Assembly: GCA_002422395.1 (NCBI GenBank)
Contig: DIUY01000009.1
Span: forward strand, 306-64,305
Source: Methylococcaceae bacterium UBA6146
Lineage (GTDB): Bacteria; Pseudomonadota; Gammaproteobacteria; Methylococcales; Methylomonadaceae
Direction of reading: 5' to 3'
Length of the DNA: 64,000 bases
Every line of letters begins with the position of its first letter. The stretch's first letter is position 1. Shown one piece after another: positions 42,881-51,448 of this stretch. A program made the translations under genes and the position numbers. The notes below the pieces were generated by a model. That model was not told the origin of the DNA. It did not search any database and was given only the letters and a program-made list of their open reading frames with translations.

Positions 42881-43561
42881 ATGGACAAAAAACACCGCAT
42901 TTTATTTGCCGGCGATCCGCACGGGAATTTTCAACCGTTAATAGCCGCCGTACATAAATATAAGCCCGAAGCGGTTGTATTATTAGGTGATTATGACCTG
43001 GAACAGCCGTTGGACAATTATCTCCAGGACATTCTGGGGATGACTGAGATTTGGTGGATTGCCGGTAACCATGATTTTGAGTCGCCCAGCAAATATAAAA
43101 ATTTGTTTCATTCAGCGCTGGCCGATAAAGGCCTGCATCTTAAAGTCACCGAAATAGCCGGTTTTAAAATTGTCGGTTTAAGTGGCATCTTTTTAGGGCG
43201 TGTTTGGTATCCGCCGCAACCCCCAAAATGGCAAGGCAAACAACATTACCTGCATCATCAGTCGGTTCATATCAAAAACTCTGATATGCCATTGAAATAT
43301 AAATCGGCAATCTGGCATGATGAATTTGAAGCCTTAAAGTCACTACAGGCCGATATTTTAGTCACCCATGAAGCACCAGGCTCACATCGGCACGGTTTTT
43401 CCGCCATCAGTGAATTGGCCGCCGCTATGGGGGTCAAACATATTTTTCATGGCCACCTGCATGAAAATTATGCCCGCAGGATAAAAAACAACATCAATGT
43501 TTTTGGCGTGGCTGACAGGGCCGTGGCCGACTTGCTCGGCAATACCCTGACCAACTGGTGA
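42881..43561 (+). CDS. Calcineurin-like metallophosphoesterase
   Basis: 226 residues with the metallophosphoesterase metal motifs: GDPHGNF (D-x-H), LLGDYD, AGNHDFE (GNHD), then THEAPGSH and FHGHLHENY (GHxH). Two-metal hydrolases of this fold cleave phosphoesters of nucleotides, phosphoproteins or lipids; the substrate is unknown. In the first motif the usual GDxHG is GDPHG. It lies 138 bp after mtdB copy 2 and 88 bp before the P450 on the same strand. Confidence 0.85.
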   Translation: MDKKHRILFAGDPHGNFQPLIAAVHKYKPEAVVLLGDYDLEQPLDNYLQDILGMTEIWWIAGNHDFESPSKYKNLFHSALADKGLHLKVTEIAGFKIVGLSGIFLGRVWYPPQPPKWQGKQHYLHHQSVHIKNSDMPLKYKSAIWHDEFEALKSLQADILVTHEAPGSHRHGFSAISELAAAMGVKHIFHGHLHENYARRIKNNINVFGVADRAVADLLGNTLTNW

Positions 43562-43649
43562 TGCACCATCCGTAGCTAACGCGCGGCATCAGCAACACGC
43601 CCAGGCCAGCACTTACCGATGTCCTTCCATTGTAAACCCACCTGTATTT

Positions 43650-45014
43650 ATGACTGACTTCATCCCGCCTTACCCTAAGCGACACCCTGCCTCTTTAGGG
43701 CCATTGGACACGTTAAACCATTTGCGTCGTGATTTTCTGTCCATATGGCCGGAAAATGCGTTTGAACGCCAGTTTATGGCGTCCAAAATAATCAATAGGA
43801 CGATTTTTATAGCGAATTGCCCAGAAGTGGTGCGGTATGTGCTAGTCACCAATCACGCCAACTACGAAAAAAAGAGCCCACTAATTCGTAAGGTGCTGGC
43901 CCCTTTGTTGGGTGACGGGGCATTTGTCAGCGATGGTGCGCTTTGGCAAAAACAAAGCGCATTGACAGGCCCCATGTTCAGTGATGGGCAAGTTATCGGC
44001 CACAGCGACAAGATGTGGCTGGTGATTGAAGCCTGTGGGCAACGTTGGGCAAATTTTGTGGCGGGTGACATTATCCCGGTATTGCCGGAAATGCGGCGCT
44101 TAAGTGCGGCAATTAGCTGCCGTATCCTGTTTGGTGCGCAGCTGGATGAAGCGCAAGCCGCTCAGTTAGGACAAAGTTTTACCGATTACCAGACCGCAGC
44201 CGAGCAGCTGGACATGAATACGTTGTTTGGCTTGCCTAGTTGGATTCCTGGGATAAAAGCCAATAAAACGGCCAAAATTGCAAAAGCCATTCACGGACAG
44301 ATTGATAAACTGATGACCGAAGGCGGCGGTAGCCCTGATAAAGACACCGTGCTGGCGCGGTTTTTAACAGACCAAAAGCAAGCGGGGCCTAAGTATGCGT
44401 TGACCCACGAACAAATCCGTAATGAACTGATCACACTGTTTATGGCGGCGCACGAAAACGTTGCCACCACGCTCGCTTGGGCTTGGTATTTGATTTCCCA
44501 ATGCCCTGAGGTGGAACAGCGTCTGCACGATGAAATAGAGGGTGTGTTAGGCCAGCGGACGGCTGTTTTTGGTGATGTGGCGCAACTGCATTACACCCGC
44601 GCCATTATTAAAGAAACTCTGCGCCTGTACCCGCCATTGCCGCTTTTATCGCGGGAGGCAAGTGCTGAAGACACTATCCGCAAGCGGCATGTCTCAGCCG
44701 GTTCGATTATGCTGGTGTCGCCTTGGTTATTGCATCGCCATAAGCTTTATTGGGACAAACCCGATCACTTTATCCCCGAACGCTTTTTGCCCGATGCGCC
44801 GGTGTTGCCTGACCCATTCGCGTATATCCCTTTTAGCGTGGGCCCTAGGGCTTGTGTCGCCGAACATTTTGCTATGGCCGAAACCCTATTATGTCTTGCT
44901 TTGTTGGCTAGGCGGTTTCGCTTGCGCGTCCCTAGCGGGCAAACCGTCACGCATGAATGCCGCCTGACCTTACGGCCTAAAGATAACCTGCTGATGCAAA
45001 TAACGCCACGGTAA
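43650..45014 (+). CDS. Cytochrome P450
   Basis: 454 residues. The heme-thiolate loop is FSVGPRACVAEHFA (F-x-x-G-x-R-x-C), the K-helix is ETLRLYPP (E-x-x-R), and PDHFIPERFL is the PERF region. Two usual residues are changed: the I-helix reads FMAAHENVATTLAW, where the common A-G-x-E-T has Asn for Thr, and the Gly two residues after the cysteine is Ala. No membrane anchor, so it is a soluble bacterial P450. No ferredoxin or reductase is nearby. Substrate unknown; lipid or terpenoid substrates are common for this subgroup but unproven. Confidence 0.9.
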   Translation: MTDFIPPYPKRHPASLGPLDTLNHLRRDFLSIWPENAFERQFMASKIINRTIFIANCPEVVRYVLVTNHANYEKKSPLIRKVLAPLLGDGAFVSDGALWQKQSALTGPMFSDGQVIGHSDKMWLVIEACGQRWANFVAGDIIPVLPEMRRLSAAISCRILFGAQLDEAQAAQLGQSFTDYQTAAEQLDMNTLFGLPSWIPGIKANKTAKIAKAIHGQIDKLMTEGGGSPDKDTVLARFLTDQKQAGPKYALTHEQIRNELITLFMAAHENVATTLAWAWYLISQCPEVEQRLHDEIEGVLGQRTAVFGDVAQLHYTRAIIKETLRLYPPLPLLSREASAEDTIRKRHVSAGSIMLVSPWLLHRHKLYWDKPDHFIPERFLPDAPVLPDPFAYIPFSVGPRACVAEHFAMAETLLCLALLARRFRLRVPSGQTVTHECRLTLRPKDNLLMQITPR

Positions 45015-45057
45015 CCCCTGGCAACTTTGACAACCCTCCCATAACACCTCTATCCCC

Positions 45058-45894
45058 ATGATTAATATCGGCAAAATTAACACCCTAAAAGTCCTTAAAC
45101 AACAAGGCCATGAGCAGTACCTTGAAGACGGCGCATCCAGAAAAATTTTGCTGGTGGATAAAAAATTGCCGGCAAATTGCCAGCCAGGCAATAACCTTGA
45201 GGTGTTTGTTTATGTCGATTCAGAAGGGCATCCGGTGGCGACAGCGCAGTTGCCTTTAGCGCAAGTGGATGAGGTTGCCTGGCTAAAAGTGGTGTCCATC
45301 AATTATTACGGGGCTTTTCTGGACTGGGGGTTAGCCAAGAATTTACTGCTGCCTTTTGGCGAACAGCTAGGCGAAATGGCAGTGGGTCAAGCATACCTTG
45401 TCAAGCTGTTTCTTGATGACAAGGGGCGGGTCGCGGCGACTGCGAAAATTGACAAATTTATCACTGAAGAAGCCGCCGATGCGGACGGCTTTCATAATGG
45501 ACAAAAAGTGTCATTGTTAATCGCCGATAAGACAGAACTGGGTTTTAAGGCAATTGTCAATGACAGCCATTGGGGTTTGCTGTACCAAAACGAGGTGTTC
45601 CAGCCGCTGGAAAAAGGCCAAAAACACACAGGGTATATCAAGCAGATCAGGGAGGATAAAAAAATTGACGTGACCCTAAACCCGCCCGGTTACGCAAAAA
45701 TTGACCCGTTGGCCGGACAGATTATGGCTAAGCTCAAAGCCAATGGCGGGGTTTTGCAAATCAGCGATAAAAGTCCGCCGGAAGCGGTTTATAGTGCGTT
45801 TGGCGTGAGCAAAAAGGCGTTTAAACAAGCTATTGGTGCATTGTATAAACAGCAGTTGATTGATATTGAAAAAAACGCCATCCGGTTGCTTTAA
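45058..45894 (+). CDS. CvfB/YitL-type S1 RNA-binding protein
   Basis: 278 residues: repeated S1-like beta barrels (NLEVFVYVDSEGHPVATAQL; VSINYYGAFLDWGLAKNLLL; WGLLYQNEVFQPLEKGQKHT; GYIKQIREDKKIDVTLNPPG) and a C-terminal winged helix (AVYSAFGVSKKAFKQAIGAL). This is the CvfB layout of three S1 modules plus a winged helix. Such proteins bind RNA and affect virulence gene expression in staphylococci; the role here is unknown. It follows the P450 by 43 bp. Confidence 0.88.
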   Translation: MINIGKINTLKVLKQQGHEQYLEDGASRKILLVDKKLPANCQPGNNLEVFVYVDSEGHPVATAQLPLAQVDEVAWLKVVSINYYGAFLDWGLAKNLLLPFGEQLGEMAVGQAYLVKLFLDDKGRVAATAKIDKFITEEAADADGFHNGQKVSLLIADKTELGFKAIVNDSHWGLLYQNEVFQPLEKGQKHTGYIKQIREDKKIDVTLNPPGYAKIDPLAGQIMAKLKANGGVLQISDKSPPEAVYSAFGVSKKAFKQAIGALYKQQLIDIEKNAIRLL

Positions 45895-45900
45895 ACCTGG

Positions 45901-45933
45901 CGGGCATGGCCGCGATTATGGCGGCTATGCCCG
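45901..45933. repeat. Palindrome related to the 37016 hairpin
   Basis: CGGGCATGGCCGC and GCGGCTATGCCCG pair at 12 of 13 positions around GATTATG. It shares the CCGCGATTATxGCGG core and loop with the palindrome at 37016-37072. It lies between the converging 3' ends of the S1-protein and cysC genes and may serve as their terminator. Confidence 0.7.
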
Positions 45934-45938
45934 CGCGT

Positions 45939-46574
45939 TTATTCTTCCGTTGGCGTAGCGGCAACCGGCTGCTTGATAATGCCGCGTTGCACCAGCAAAT
46001 CGACAACACATTGGACACTCTCATCCAACGATTGGTCATGGGTGTTGACGACCAGTTCAGGGTGTTCCGGCGCCTCGTAAGGCGAGGCAATGCCGGTAAA
46101 AAAAGGGATTTCCCCCGCCCGTGCTTTTTTATACAGACCTTTAACATCCCGTTGTTCGCAGGTCTCAATCGGGCACTGGCAATAAATTTCCAAAAAGTCG
46201 CCGTGTGGCACCAGATTTCTGGCGGCATTGCGGTCTGATTTGAACGGCGAGATAAAGGCCGTTAGCGTGATTACCCCGGCTTCGATGATTAACTTCGATA
46301 GTTCGCCAATCCGCCTGATGTTTTCGATGCGGTCATCGTCGCTAAAGCTTAGGTCGCTGCATAAACCATGGCGGACATTGTCGCCATCAAGCACAAAAGT
46401 GGAAATGCCGGCTTTATAGAGATAATCCTCCACCGCGTGGGCGAGCGTGGATTTGCCCGACCCTGACAAACCAGTGAACCAAAGGATGGCGCTCCGGTGA
46501 TTATGCAGTTTTTCCCGGTCGGCGCGGGTGACAGTGGCATGATGCCAGACAGTGTTGGTGCTTTTTGTGGTCAT
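45939..46574 (-). CDS. cysC: Adenylylsulfate kinase
   Basis: CysC phosphorylates APS to PAPS in sulfate assimilation. 211 residues: P-loop FTGLSGSGKSTLAHAVE, FVLDGDNVRHGLCSDLSFSD (D-G-D-x-x-R), RNIxRxGE-like RIENIRRIGELSKL, and ITLTAFISPFKSDR. The C-terminal tail (PVAATPTEE) is short. No cysDN beside it; it stands 36 bp from the DHH gene with which it may be cotranscribed. Confidence 0.93.
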   Translation of the reverse strand: MTTKSTNTVWHHATVTRADREKLHNHRSAILWFTGLSGSGKSTLAHAVEDYLYKAGISTFVLDGDNVRHGLCSDLSFSDDDRIENIRRIGELSKLIIEAGVITLTAFISPFKSDRNAARNLVPHGDFLEIYCQCPIETCEQRDVKGLYKKARAGEIPFFTGIASPYEAPEHPELVVNTHDQSLDESVQCVVDLLVQRGIIKQPVAATPTEE

Positions 46575-46610
46575 AATTGCTGGATAGATGAGGTTAAATA
46601 AAATGTGCCG

Positions 46611-47567
46611 TTAGCGGTAGGTTTGTTCAAAGGCGCTAATAAAAGCGGCCAATTGGTCCAGTGGCAAATGGTTGATGCCTGCCGCGCTTTTACGCCCGCC
46701 GCCCGTTGGGAAAGCGCTGCACAGAGTATCGGCACCGGTTTTATTGGTCAACGGGGCACGCACACTGATTTGATAATCGTGCTGCGGGGTAAAGCTTAAC
46801 ACCGCATGGGCACGCTCTGGCGCTTGGTTGGCCAACTCGTTGCCAAACACGCCGCTAATCCGCCGCGCCCACGCTTCATCCGGTAAAATATAAACGCCGA
46901 TAGCTTCGGTCTGGTATTCCGGCTGGGTGCGCAAAGCCAGCGCCATATCTTCACCATAACCGGTCAATAGCCGTTCATAAGTGGCGGCGTTGTCCGCCAT
47001 AAAATCAAACGGCGACGGGTAAGCCACCAGCTCACGGAATAACGCATCTGGGGCAAAATGCAAATCGGCGATGCTCGCGCCATAACCGTTGTAATTGATG
47101 CAAACGCCTAACTCATTAAGTTTTTTTAAGTCATGGGAAGATAATGCCAATGTTTTGGCGGCTTGTTCGGCGCTGTCGGTCAGATTGTCGCCAAACGCCG
47201 CAGTAACCGCCCATGCCCGGTATTTTCCGCCCAGATGCTGATCCACCAATAAGCTGGTGCAAATATTGGCGTCGGTGTTGATAAGTGTCTTCAGCTGTGG
47301 ATGCTTTGGTATTTCGCCGGCTTGATGATGGTCAACGTAAAAGACGCTGGCGCCTTGGGCGAGGATCCTATCTAAAGCCGTGCGGTTTTTTTCCAACGAA
47401 ATGTCCAGAACCGTGACTTGGTCGCCCGGTTGGACCGATAACGGCTCAAGCAGCTGGATGTCCCGCTTGATACCGGTGACCAATGTTGCCTCAGCAGGGC
47501 AGGCAAGGCGTAATTGGACGAGTGCGCAGATGCCATCTGCATCGCCATTAAATACATCAATATGCAT
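46611..47567 (-). CDS. DHH-family phosphoesterase
   Basis: 318 residues with NGDADGICALVQL (D-x-D), VLDISLEKN, FYVDHHQAGE (DHH) and C-terminal GGGRKSAAGINHL (DHHA1). Manganese-dependent phosphoesterases of this fold act on oligonucleotides, pAp or cyclic dinucleotides. Proximity to cysC, whose pathway ends in pAp, makes pAp or oligonucleotide cleavage attractive, but this is inference. Confidence 0.87.
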   Translation of the reverse strand: MHIDVFNGDADGICALVQLRLACPAEATLVTGIKRDIQLLEPLSVQPGDQVTVLDISLEKNRTALDRILAQGASVFYVDHHQAGEIPKHPQLKTLINTDANICTSLLVDQHLGGKYRAWAVTAAFGDNLTDSAEQAAKTLALSSHDLKKLNELGVCINYNGYGASIADLHFAPDALFRELVAYPSPFDFMADNAATYERLLTGYGEDMALALRTQPEYQTEAIGVYILPDEAWARRISGVFGNELANQAPERAHAVLSFTPQHDYQISVRAPLTNKTGADTLCSAFPTGGGRKSAAGINHLPLDQLAAFISAFEQTYR

Positions 47568-47701
47568 GTTTTAATCCTAATAGTTAGCGTTTTTGTATTG
47601 TACGGGATGACTGGGGCAATTCAAAATCATCCGTCGCCTAGAGCAAAAAGCCCTGTTGGTTGTAGAATAACCGTACCATCAGCAACTGTGCACAGCATGT
47701 A

Positions 47702-48787
47702 ATGACAACGCAAAACCAACAAACCAACTTGGCTTTTTTTAAAAACGCCTTAAAACGCTCCTTGCCCAATGCCCAAGCGGTTTCCCTTGCGGTTATCCTG
47801 ATTGCCAGTTTTGCACTGATTTATTACTTATCCGCGTTACTGATGCCGGTTTTCACCGCTATCGTCATTGCTTATTTGTTGGATGGGCTGGTTGACAAGG
47901 CAGAACGGCAGGGTTTGCCACGGTTAGTGGCGGTTTGGCTGGTGTTTTCAGGATTTATGGCCTGTCTGGTTTTTTTGCTGTTTTATCTTATCCCGATAGT
48001 CTCGCAGCAAACCGTGGAACTGGTCCAAAACATCCCCAACATCATTGACAAGGCACAGCATGAAATCATGCGCCTGCCCCAAGTTTATCCAAACCAGATT
48101 TCCGAATACAAAATCCAGCAAATCCTGTTTGCCGTGCAAAAAGAATTGCTCACTTACGGGCAAAGCATACTCTCGCTGTCCGCCGCCTCCGTGCTGGGTT
48201 TGGTTAGCGCCCTTATTTATCTGTTTCTTGTGCCGATGATGGTGTTTTTCTTTTTAAAAGACAAACAGCTGTTTATGACGTGGTTTTTGCAGTTTATGCC
48301 CCGCGAGCGGCATCTGACCGTGCGCGTGTGGCAAGAAGTGGACACCCAAATAGGCAATTATGTGCGCGGTAAAATCACCGAAGTGTTTATCCTTTGGCTG
48401 GTCAGCTATGCCACCTATGCCAGCCTGGGGCTAAATTATGCCATGTTGTTGGCGGTGCTGATGGGCTTGTCCGTCATCATCCCCTACATTGGCGCCACCT
48501 TAGTGACCTTTCCCGTGCTGATAGTCGCCTACATCCAATTTGGCATAAGCAGTGACGAGTTTATGTATGTCCTGATTGCTTATGCCATTATCCAAGCATT
48601 AGACGCCGTCATCCTGATCCCCGTGCTGTTTTCAGAAGCCGTTAACCTGCACGCCGTCGCCATTATCGTGGCGATCTTATTTTTTGGTGGCTTATGGGGG
48701 TTTTGGGGTGTGTTTTTCGCCATTCCGTTGGCAACCGTAGTTAAAGCCGTGCTGACGGCGTGGCCACGGTTAGGGGATGACGGGTAG
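47702..48787 (+). CDS. AI-2E transporter-family (PerM) permease
   Basis: 361 residues, about 7-8 membrane helices: FALIYYLSALLMPVFTAIVI, LFYLIPIVSQQTVEL with a long periplasmic helix region, FLVPMMVFFFLKD, and the late SVIIPYIGATLVTF and LHAVAIIVAILFFGGLWGFW. The family exports or flips diverse small molecules; TqsA is only one member. The specific cargo cannot be read. Confidence 0.87.
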   Translation: MTTQNQQTNLAFFKNALKRSLPNAQAVSLAVILIASFALIYYLSALLMPVFTAIVIAYLLDGLVDKAERQGLPRLVAVWLVFSGFMACLVFLLFYLIPIVSQQTVELVQNIPNIIDKAQHEIMRLPQVYPNQISEYKIQQILFAVQKELLTYGQSILSLSAASVLGLVSALIYLFLVPMMVFFFLKDKQLFMTWFLQFMPRERHLTVRVWQEVDTQIGNYVRGKITEVFILWLVSYATYASLGLNYAMLLAVLMGLSVIIPYIGATLVTFPVLIVAYIQFGISSDEFMYVLIAYAIIQALDAVILIPVLFSEAVNLHAVAIIVAILFFGGLWGFWGVFFAIPLATVVKAVLTAWPRLGDDG

Positions 48788-48850
48788 GGTGTACCTACAG
48801 GGTATAAAGGCAACGTTTTTTTGCCTTTATGCCCTGCGGGTACACCCTAC
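48784..48850. repeat. Intergenic hairpin repeat (30-bp arms)
   Basis: GTAGGGTGTACCTACAGGGT... pairs at 27 of 30 positions with the right arm ending GGGTACACCCTAC at 48850. It starts at the stop of the AI-2E gene. Related half-sequences (TTTATGCCCTGCGGGTACACCCT) recur near 49641 and 50097. Confidence 0.75.
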
Positions 48851-48930
48851 GCCAACCTACAAAAACCACACAACCGCTGACATTTTTTGTCATAACCTGA
48901 CGCGGCGGGTTAAACCTATCCCCATATAAG

Positions 48931-49003
48931 GTAGGGTGGGCAACGCTTTTTTACCCACCAATTTATCCATAAAGGGTGGACAAAAAAGCGTTGCCCACCC
49001 TAC
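48931..49003. repeat. Intergenic hairpin repeat (29-bp arms)
   Basis: GTAGGGTGGGCAACGCTTTT at the left pairs with AAAAGCGTTGCCCACCCTAC at the right; the full arms are 29 bp with one mismatch in the inner part. The motif GGTGGGCAA...GCCCACCCTAC recurs at 49678-49710 and, in half, at 50070. Confidence 0.75.
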
Positions 49004-49149
49004 GGCACTCCGATAACGCCAAAAAACAAGCACTTACAATTTAAACCAACCACCACCCAAACAGCCAAAACAAAATTGGCACACAACCTGCTTTATCTGT
49101 CCTTGAGTTCTCCCTCAATCTTTAACCAACCCATACAAAGGTGAATAAC

Positions 49150-49602
49150 ATGAAAAACCAAATAACTCTGCAAAAAGTGCAACAAGGTTTCACTTTAATC
49201 GAGCTGATGATCGTTGTTGCGATCATCGGTATCTTGGCCGCGATTGCGTTGCCTGCTTACCAGGATTACATCACCCGTTCAAAAGTTTCGGAATTGGTTA
49301 TAGCCGCTGACGCCTGTAAAAGTTCTGTTACCGAATATTATCAAACAAGAAATCTTCTACCACCCACTCTCGCCGATTCTGGATGTGATACCCAAGACAC
49401 ACAATATGTTTCGGCCATTGAGGTTGCGGAGGGTGTTATTACTGTAACCGCTAAAACTGGCGATAATGCGATTCCTGATGCTGCTGCAGGCGACTATGTG
49501 TTGACTCCAAAAGTCAATGGTTCTAATGATGCTATTCTTGATTGGGAATGTACCACAGGATCAACTATTCCAGCAAAATACCTGCCAGCAACTTGCCGTT
49601 AA
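49150..49602 (+). CDS. pilA: Type IV pilin major subunit (PilA-type)
   Basis: 150 residues with a short leader and the prepilin peptidase site QQGFTLIELMIVVAIIGIL, including Glu5 of the mature protein; cleavage follows the Gly. A cysteine pair near the C-terminus (WECTTG and PATCR) can form the D-region disulfide, with further cysteines in DACKSS and SGCDTQD. I choose ATG 49150, which has AAAGG 8-12 bases upstream, over the GTG at 49141. A terminator follows, and the accessory gene tfpZ lies about 0.9 kb downstream. Confidence 0.95.
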   Translation: MKNQITLQKVQQGFTLIELMIVVAIIGILAAIALPAYQDYITRSKVSELVIAADACKSSVTEYYQTRNLLPPTLADSGCDTQDTQYVSAIEVAEGVITVTAKTGDNAIPDAAAGDYVLTPKVNGSNDAILDWECTTGSTIPAKYLPATCR

Positions 49603-49613
49603 TTGATAACCTA

Positions 49614-49716
49614 GCCGTAGGGTAGGCCAACGCTATTCTGCTTTTATGCCCTATGGGTACGCCGTTTACGGATAAATGGGTGGGCAAACGATAATGCTGT
49701 TTGCCCACCCTACGGC
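49614..49716. repeat. Nested inverted repeat downstream of pilA
   Basis: Outer arms GCCGTAGGGT (49614-49623) and ACCCTACGGC (49707-49716); inner stem GGGTGGGCAAAC / GTTTGCCCACCC (49678-49689 / 49699-49710). Part of the same GTAGGGTGGGC family as the hairpins upstream of pilA. Confidence 0.65.
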
Positions 49717-49729
49717 TTACCCATCAAAA

Positions 49730-49763
49730 CCATCCAACCCTTTTGCGGTTGGGTGGTTTTTTT
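49730..49763 (+). terminator. Terminator of pilA
   Basis: CCATCCAACC, loop CTTTTGC, GGTTGGGTGG then seven T. A near copy lies at 50136-50172, so the terminator and following promoter-like segment were duplicated with the next genes. Confidence 0.88.
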
Positions 49764-49809
49764 ATGCGTGTGTTAAACTCGCGCTAATTTAAATTTATCG
49801 GAGACAGTC

Positions 49810-50061
49810 ATGGCAACGGTTACTTTTGACACGTTAAAATTTGTTGAAAAACTTAAGGCAGGCGGTGTGCCTGATGCACAGGCTAGGGCTGAGGCGGAAG
49901 CGTTGGTGACGGCGTTTTCTGAAGCAATGGATTCGCAATTGGCGACAAAATCGGATGTTAACCGCTTGGAGCGTGAATTGCTGGTTATCAAATGGATGGT
50001 TGGTTTGGTGTTAGGCGGTATTTTAACGCTGATTCTCAAAGCATTTTTTCCTGCTGCGTAG
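49810..50061 (+). CDS. DUF1640/CCDC90-like small coiled-coil membrane protein, copy 1
   Basis: 83 residues: VTFDTLKFVEKLKAGGVPDA, AQARAEAEALVTAFSEAM, a short coiled coil (LATKSDVNRLERELLVIK) and one membrane helix (WMVGLVLGGILTLILKAFF). This is the layout of bacterial DUF1640 proteins. It is one of two adjacent paralogs placed between pilA and tfpZ. Function unknown. Confidence 0.8.
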   Translation: MATVTFDTLKFVEKLKAGGVPDAQARAEAEALVTAFSEAMDSQLATKSDVNRLERELLVIKWMVGLVLGGILTLILKAFFPAA

Positions 50062-50135
50062 ATAAACCGGTGGGCAAACGATAACGCTGTTCTGCCTTTA
50101 TGCCCTGCGGGTACACCCTCCGGCTTACCCATCAA

Positions 50136-50172
50136 AACCACCCGACCCTTTCGCGGTTCGGGTGGTTTTTTT
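50136..50172 (+). terminator. Terminator after DUF1640 copy 1
   Basis: CCACCCGACC (about 50138) and GGTTCGGGTGG (50155-50165), then a T-run. Clearly duplicated from, or to, the pilA terminator: the flanks TTACCCATCAAAACCA and TTTTTTTATGC are shared. Confidence 0.85.
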
Positions 50173-50218
50173 ATGCCTGTGTTAAACTGAAGCCAATTTA
50201 GATTGCTTGGAGTGTGTT

Positions 50219-50464
50219 ATGACAACCATTACGTTTGATACCCACAAATTTGTCCGTAAGCTCAAAGAGGCGGGTTTTGAGGAAAAGCAAGCCGAGGCGT
50301 TAACCGAAGCCATGCAAGCCGCTATTAATGAATCAGAATTAGTGACTCGGCGAGATTTACAAATCGAATTGGCACCCATTAAAGCGGATATTAACTTAAT
50401 GAAATGGATGTTGGGTGCAATTCTTGGCTTGGCTATTGCCAATTTTGCCAAGCAGTTTTTGTAG
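50219..50464 (+). CDS. DUF1640/CCDC90-like small coiled-coil membrane protein, copy 2
   Basis: 81 residues from ATG 50219 (TGGAG 7-11 bases upstream): ITFDTHKFVRKLKEAGFEE, KQAEALTEAMQAAINESELV, TRRDLQIELAPIKADINL and a membrane helix. Homologous to copy 1 in order and sequence. The region before it repeats the leader of copy 1 (GTGTTAAACT...CCAATTTAGATT), showing a duplication of about 410 bp. Confidence 0.8.
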   Translation: MTTITFDTHKFVRKLKEAGFEEKQAEALTEAMQAAINESELVTRRDLQIELAPIKADINLMKWMLGAILGLAIANFAKQFL

Positions 50465-50500
50465 TGTTTTGATATTTGACCTGCATTTTTGGAATTGATT

Positions 50501-51223
50501 ATGTCTCTACGTTTAAAAGTTTTTTTGCTGCATTTGTCCGCCAGCGCCTTATTGTTGTCGGTGTTTGCCGGTTTGCTGGTTTTTCTTTGGTACACGCCTT
50601 GGCCGTTGTTAAGCCTGCAAGGCGGCGTTAAGATTTTGGGGCTGATGGTGCTGATTGATGTCGTCTTAGGCCCCAGCTTCACCTTATTGATCTTTAAGCC
50701 CCAAAAAAGCCGCCGTGAGCTGATGACTGATATGGCGCTGATTGTTGCGCTGCAAGTCGCCGCGTTCGGTTATGGCGCGTGGATGCTGTATACCGAGCGG
50801 CCTGTGTTTTTGGCGTTGGTGACGGAGCGGTTTGAAGTGGTGCGGGCACCGGACATCCATCTGGAAGCGGTCGATAAATCGGTGGCGGCGCTAGTGGGCG
50901 CTGGTGGTGCACAGTGGGTCAGCGTGGAAACGCCGCCCGCGCTGACGTTCCAGCAAATACTCAGTCGCTTGACCAACTCGGCGGGCATCGAGTTAAAACC
51001 CGAACTGTACCGCCCGTTGCAAAATGTAAAGCCTGAGCTGTTAAAGAAATACGCCTTGCCGGCGCAGGAAGTCAACGCCAGCGAAGCCGCGAAAACCTGG
51101 CTGCAAGCGCATCAACTGACCGCCGGACAGGTCTTGCTGTTTCCGGTCAACGGACGGGCGAAACCAGGGTTAGCGGTGTTGTCCGCAGATACCCATGAGC
51201 CACTAGGGCTTATTGCACAATAA
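50501..51223 (+). CDS. tfpZ: TfpX/TfpZ-family type IV pilin accessory protein
   Basis: 240 residues from ATG 50501 (GGA upstream; a TTG at 50489 would add four residues). Three to four membrane helices fill the first ~100 residues (FLLHLSASALLLSVFAGLLV, GGVKILGLMVLIDVVLGPSF, MALIVALQVAAFGYGAWMLY), then a periplasmic domain. Family members are encoded beside pilA and modulate pilin assembly or glycosylation. The position, with pilA about 0.9 kb upstream on the same strand, fits. Confidence 0.87.
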   Translation: MSLRLKVFLLHLSASALLLSVFAGLLVFLWYTPWPLLSLQGGVKILGLMVLIDVVLGPSFTLLIFKPQKSRRELMTDMALIVALQVAAFGYGAWMLYTERPVFLALVTERFEVVRAPDIHLEAVDKSVAALVGAGGAQWVSVETPPALTFQQILSRLTNSAGIELKPELYRPLQNVKPELLKKYALPAQEVNASEAAKTWLQAHQLTAGQVLLFPVNGRAKPGLAVLSADTHEPLGLIAQ

Positions 51224-51240
51224 TGGAGCGCCGCCGCTAG

Positions 51241-51448
51241 GGCATAGGTATCTACACAAGTCTTGGACACCGTCATTCCGGCAGGGATTGCCGGAATCCA
51301 GAAGCCAAGGATGGCAATGTTTGAAATTTATGACTGTTTTTGGTTGAAAAAACGCCGACTTTCAGATGAATTTCACATCCATGTGGCTTGGATTCCGGCA
51401 ATCACTGCCGGAATGACGACCCATAAAACTTGTGTAGATACCTATGCC
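51241..51448. mobile_element. 208-bp MITE with 21-bp perfect terminal inverted repeats
   Basis: Left end 51241-51261 (GGCATAGGTATCTACACAAG...) and right end 51428-51448 are exact complements. The 5-bp target duplication GCTAG flanks it at 51236-51240 and 51449-51453. A second inverted layer (GTCATTCCGGCAGGGATTGC and its near-inverse GCAATCACTGCCGGAATGAC) lies inside. No coding frame of note. It inserted 17 bp after the tfpZ stop. Confidence 0.88.

Noticed and set aside
48784..49716. CRISPR or small RNA genes in the pilA flanks
   Set aside because: The sequences are self-complementary intergenic hairpins of variable spacing, better explained as REP-like repeats and terminators.
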